From contig DYTG01000037.1 in NCBI GenBank assembly GCA_020726085.1, positions 1-14,298 of the forward strand: a stretch of DNA of 14,298 nt, read 5' to 3'. Position 1 is the first letter of the stretch, and each line of letters starts with the position of its first letter. Source of the DNA: Sulfurovum sp. (GTDB taxonomy: Bacteria > Campylobacterota > Campylobacteria > Campylobacterales > Sulfurovaceae). Below are positions 14,261 through 14,298 of the stretch, one piece after another. The translations under genes and the position numbers were made by a program. The notes under the pieces were generated by a model, which had not been told where the DNA came from, ran no database searches, and saw only the letters and a program-made list of their open reading frames with translations.

Positions 14261-14298
14261 TATAAATGCTCTTTGGAACACATTTTAATCAACACTAA

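Noticed and set aside
14228..14281. Longer start (GTG 14281) for the small CxxC protein
   Set aside because: A perfect extended -10 box lies inside this extension, and GTG 14227 has a strong GGGAGG site.

Overview
The window looks like chromosomal DNA from a Campylobacterota (Epsilonproteobacteria) bacterium, probably a free-living, non-Helicobacter/Campylobacter type such as the Sulfurimonas/Sulfurovum/Sulfuricurvum group. The genus is inference only. The phylum call rests on the run rppH-lysC-hobA-holB, because HobA is a DnaA partner typical of this phylum. It is also supported by the futalosine menaquinone gene mqnC and by promoters that have clear (often extended) -10 boxes but no recognisable -35. 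I see no phage, insertion sequence, CRISPR array, tRNA or rRNA.

Layout. (1) 17-1630: mqnC (minus) and a peroxiredoxin Q gene (plus) diverge from a 60-bp intergenic region. (2) 1728-4879: a large lipoprotein with a calcium-loop-like motif is followed, with a 17-nt overlap, by a signal-peptide-bearing outer-membrane beta-barrel; both are unrecognised. (3) 4949-7855: a tight operon of RNA pyrophosphohydrolase, aspartokinase, HobA and the clamp-loader delta' subunit. The aspartokinase gene carries a convincing internal ribosome binding site for a separate regulatory (beta) subunit. (4) 7913-10784: a four-gene overlapping operon of a YfgM-like membrane-anchored protein, a BamB-like propeller lipoprotein, a Xer-type tyrosine recombinase and a 125-aa unknown, closed by a strong stem-loop. 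(5) 10815-14260, minus strand: a metal-acquisition module made of a small membrane-anchored His/CxxC protein, a His-rich lipoprotein and a ZnuD-like TonB-dependent receptor.

How the genes work together. Regions 2, 4 and 5 are all about the cell envelope: a lipoprotein/barrel pair, a probable outer-membrane assembly pair, and a metal-uptake receptor with its accessory proteins. Region 3 links amino-acid synthesis, mRNA decay and replication start-up in one transcript, as is usual in the phylum. The least described parts are the lipoprotein/barrel pair, the two accessory proteins of the TonB receptor, and the 125-aa protein coupled to the recombinase. Several start codons were moved from the longest open frame because the promoter or the ribosome binding site demands it.
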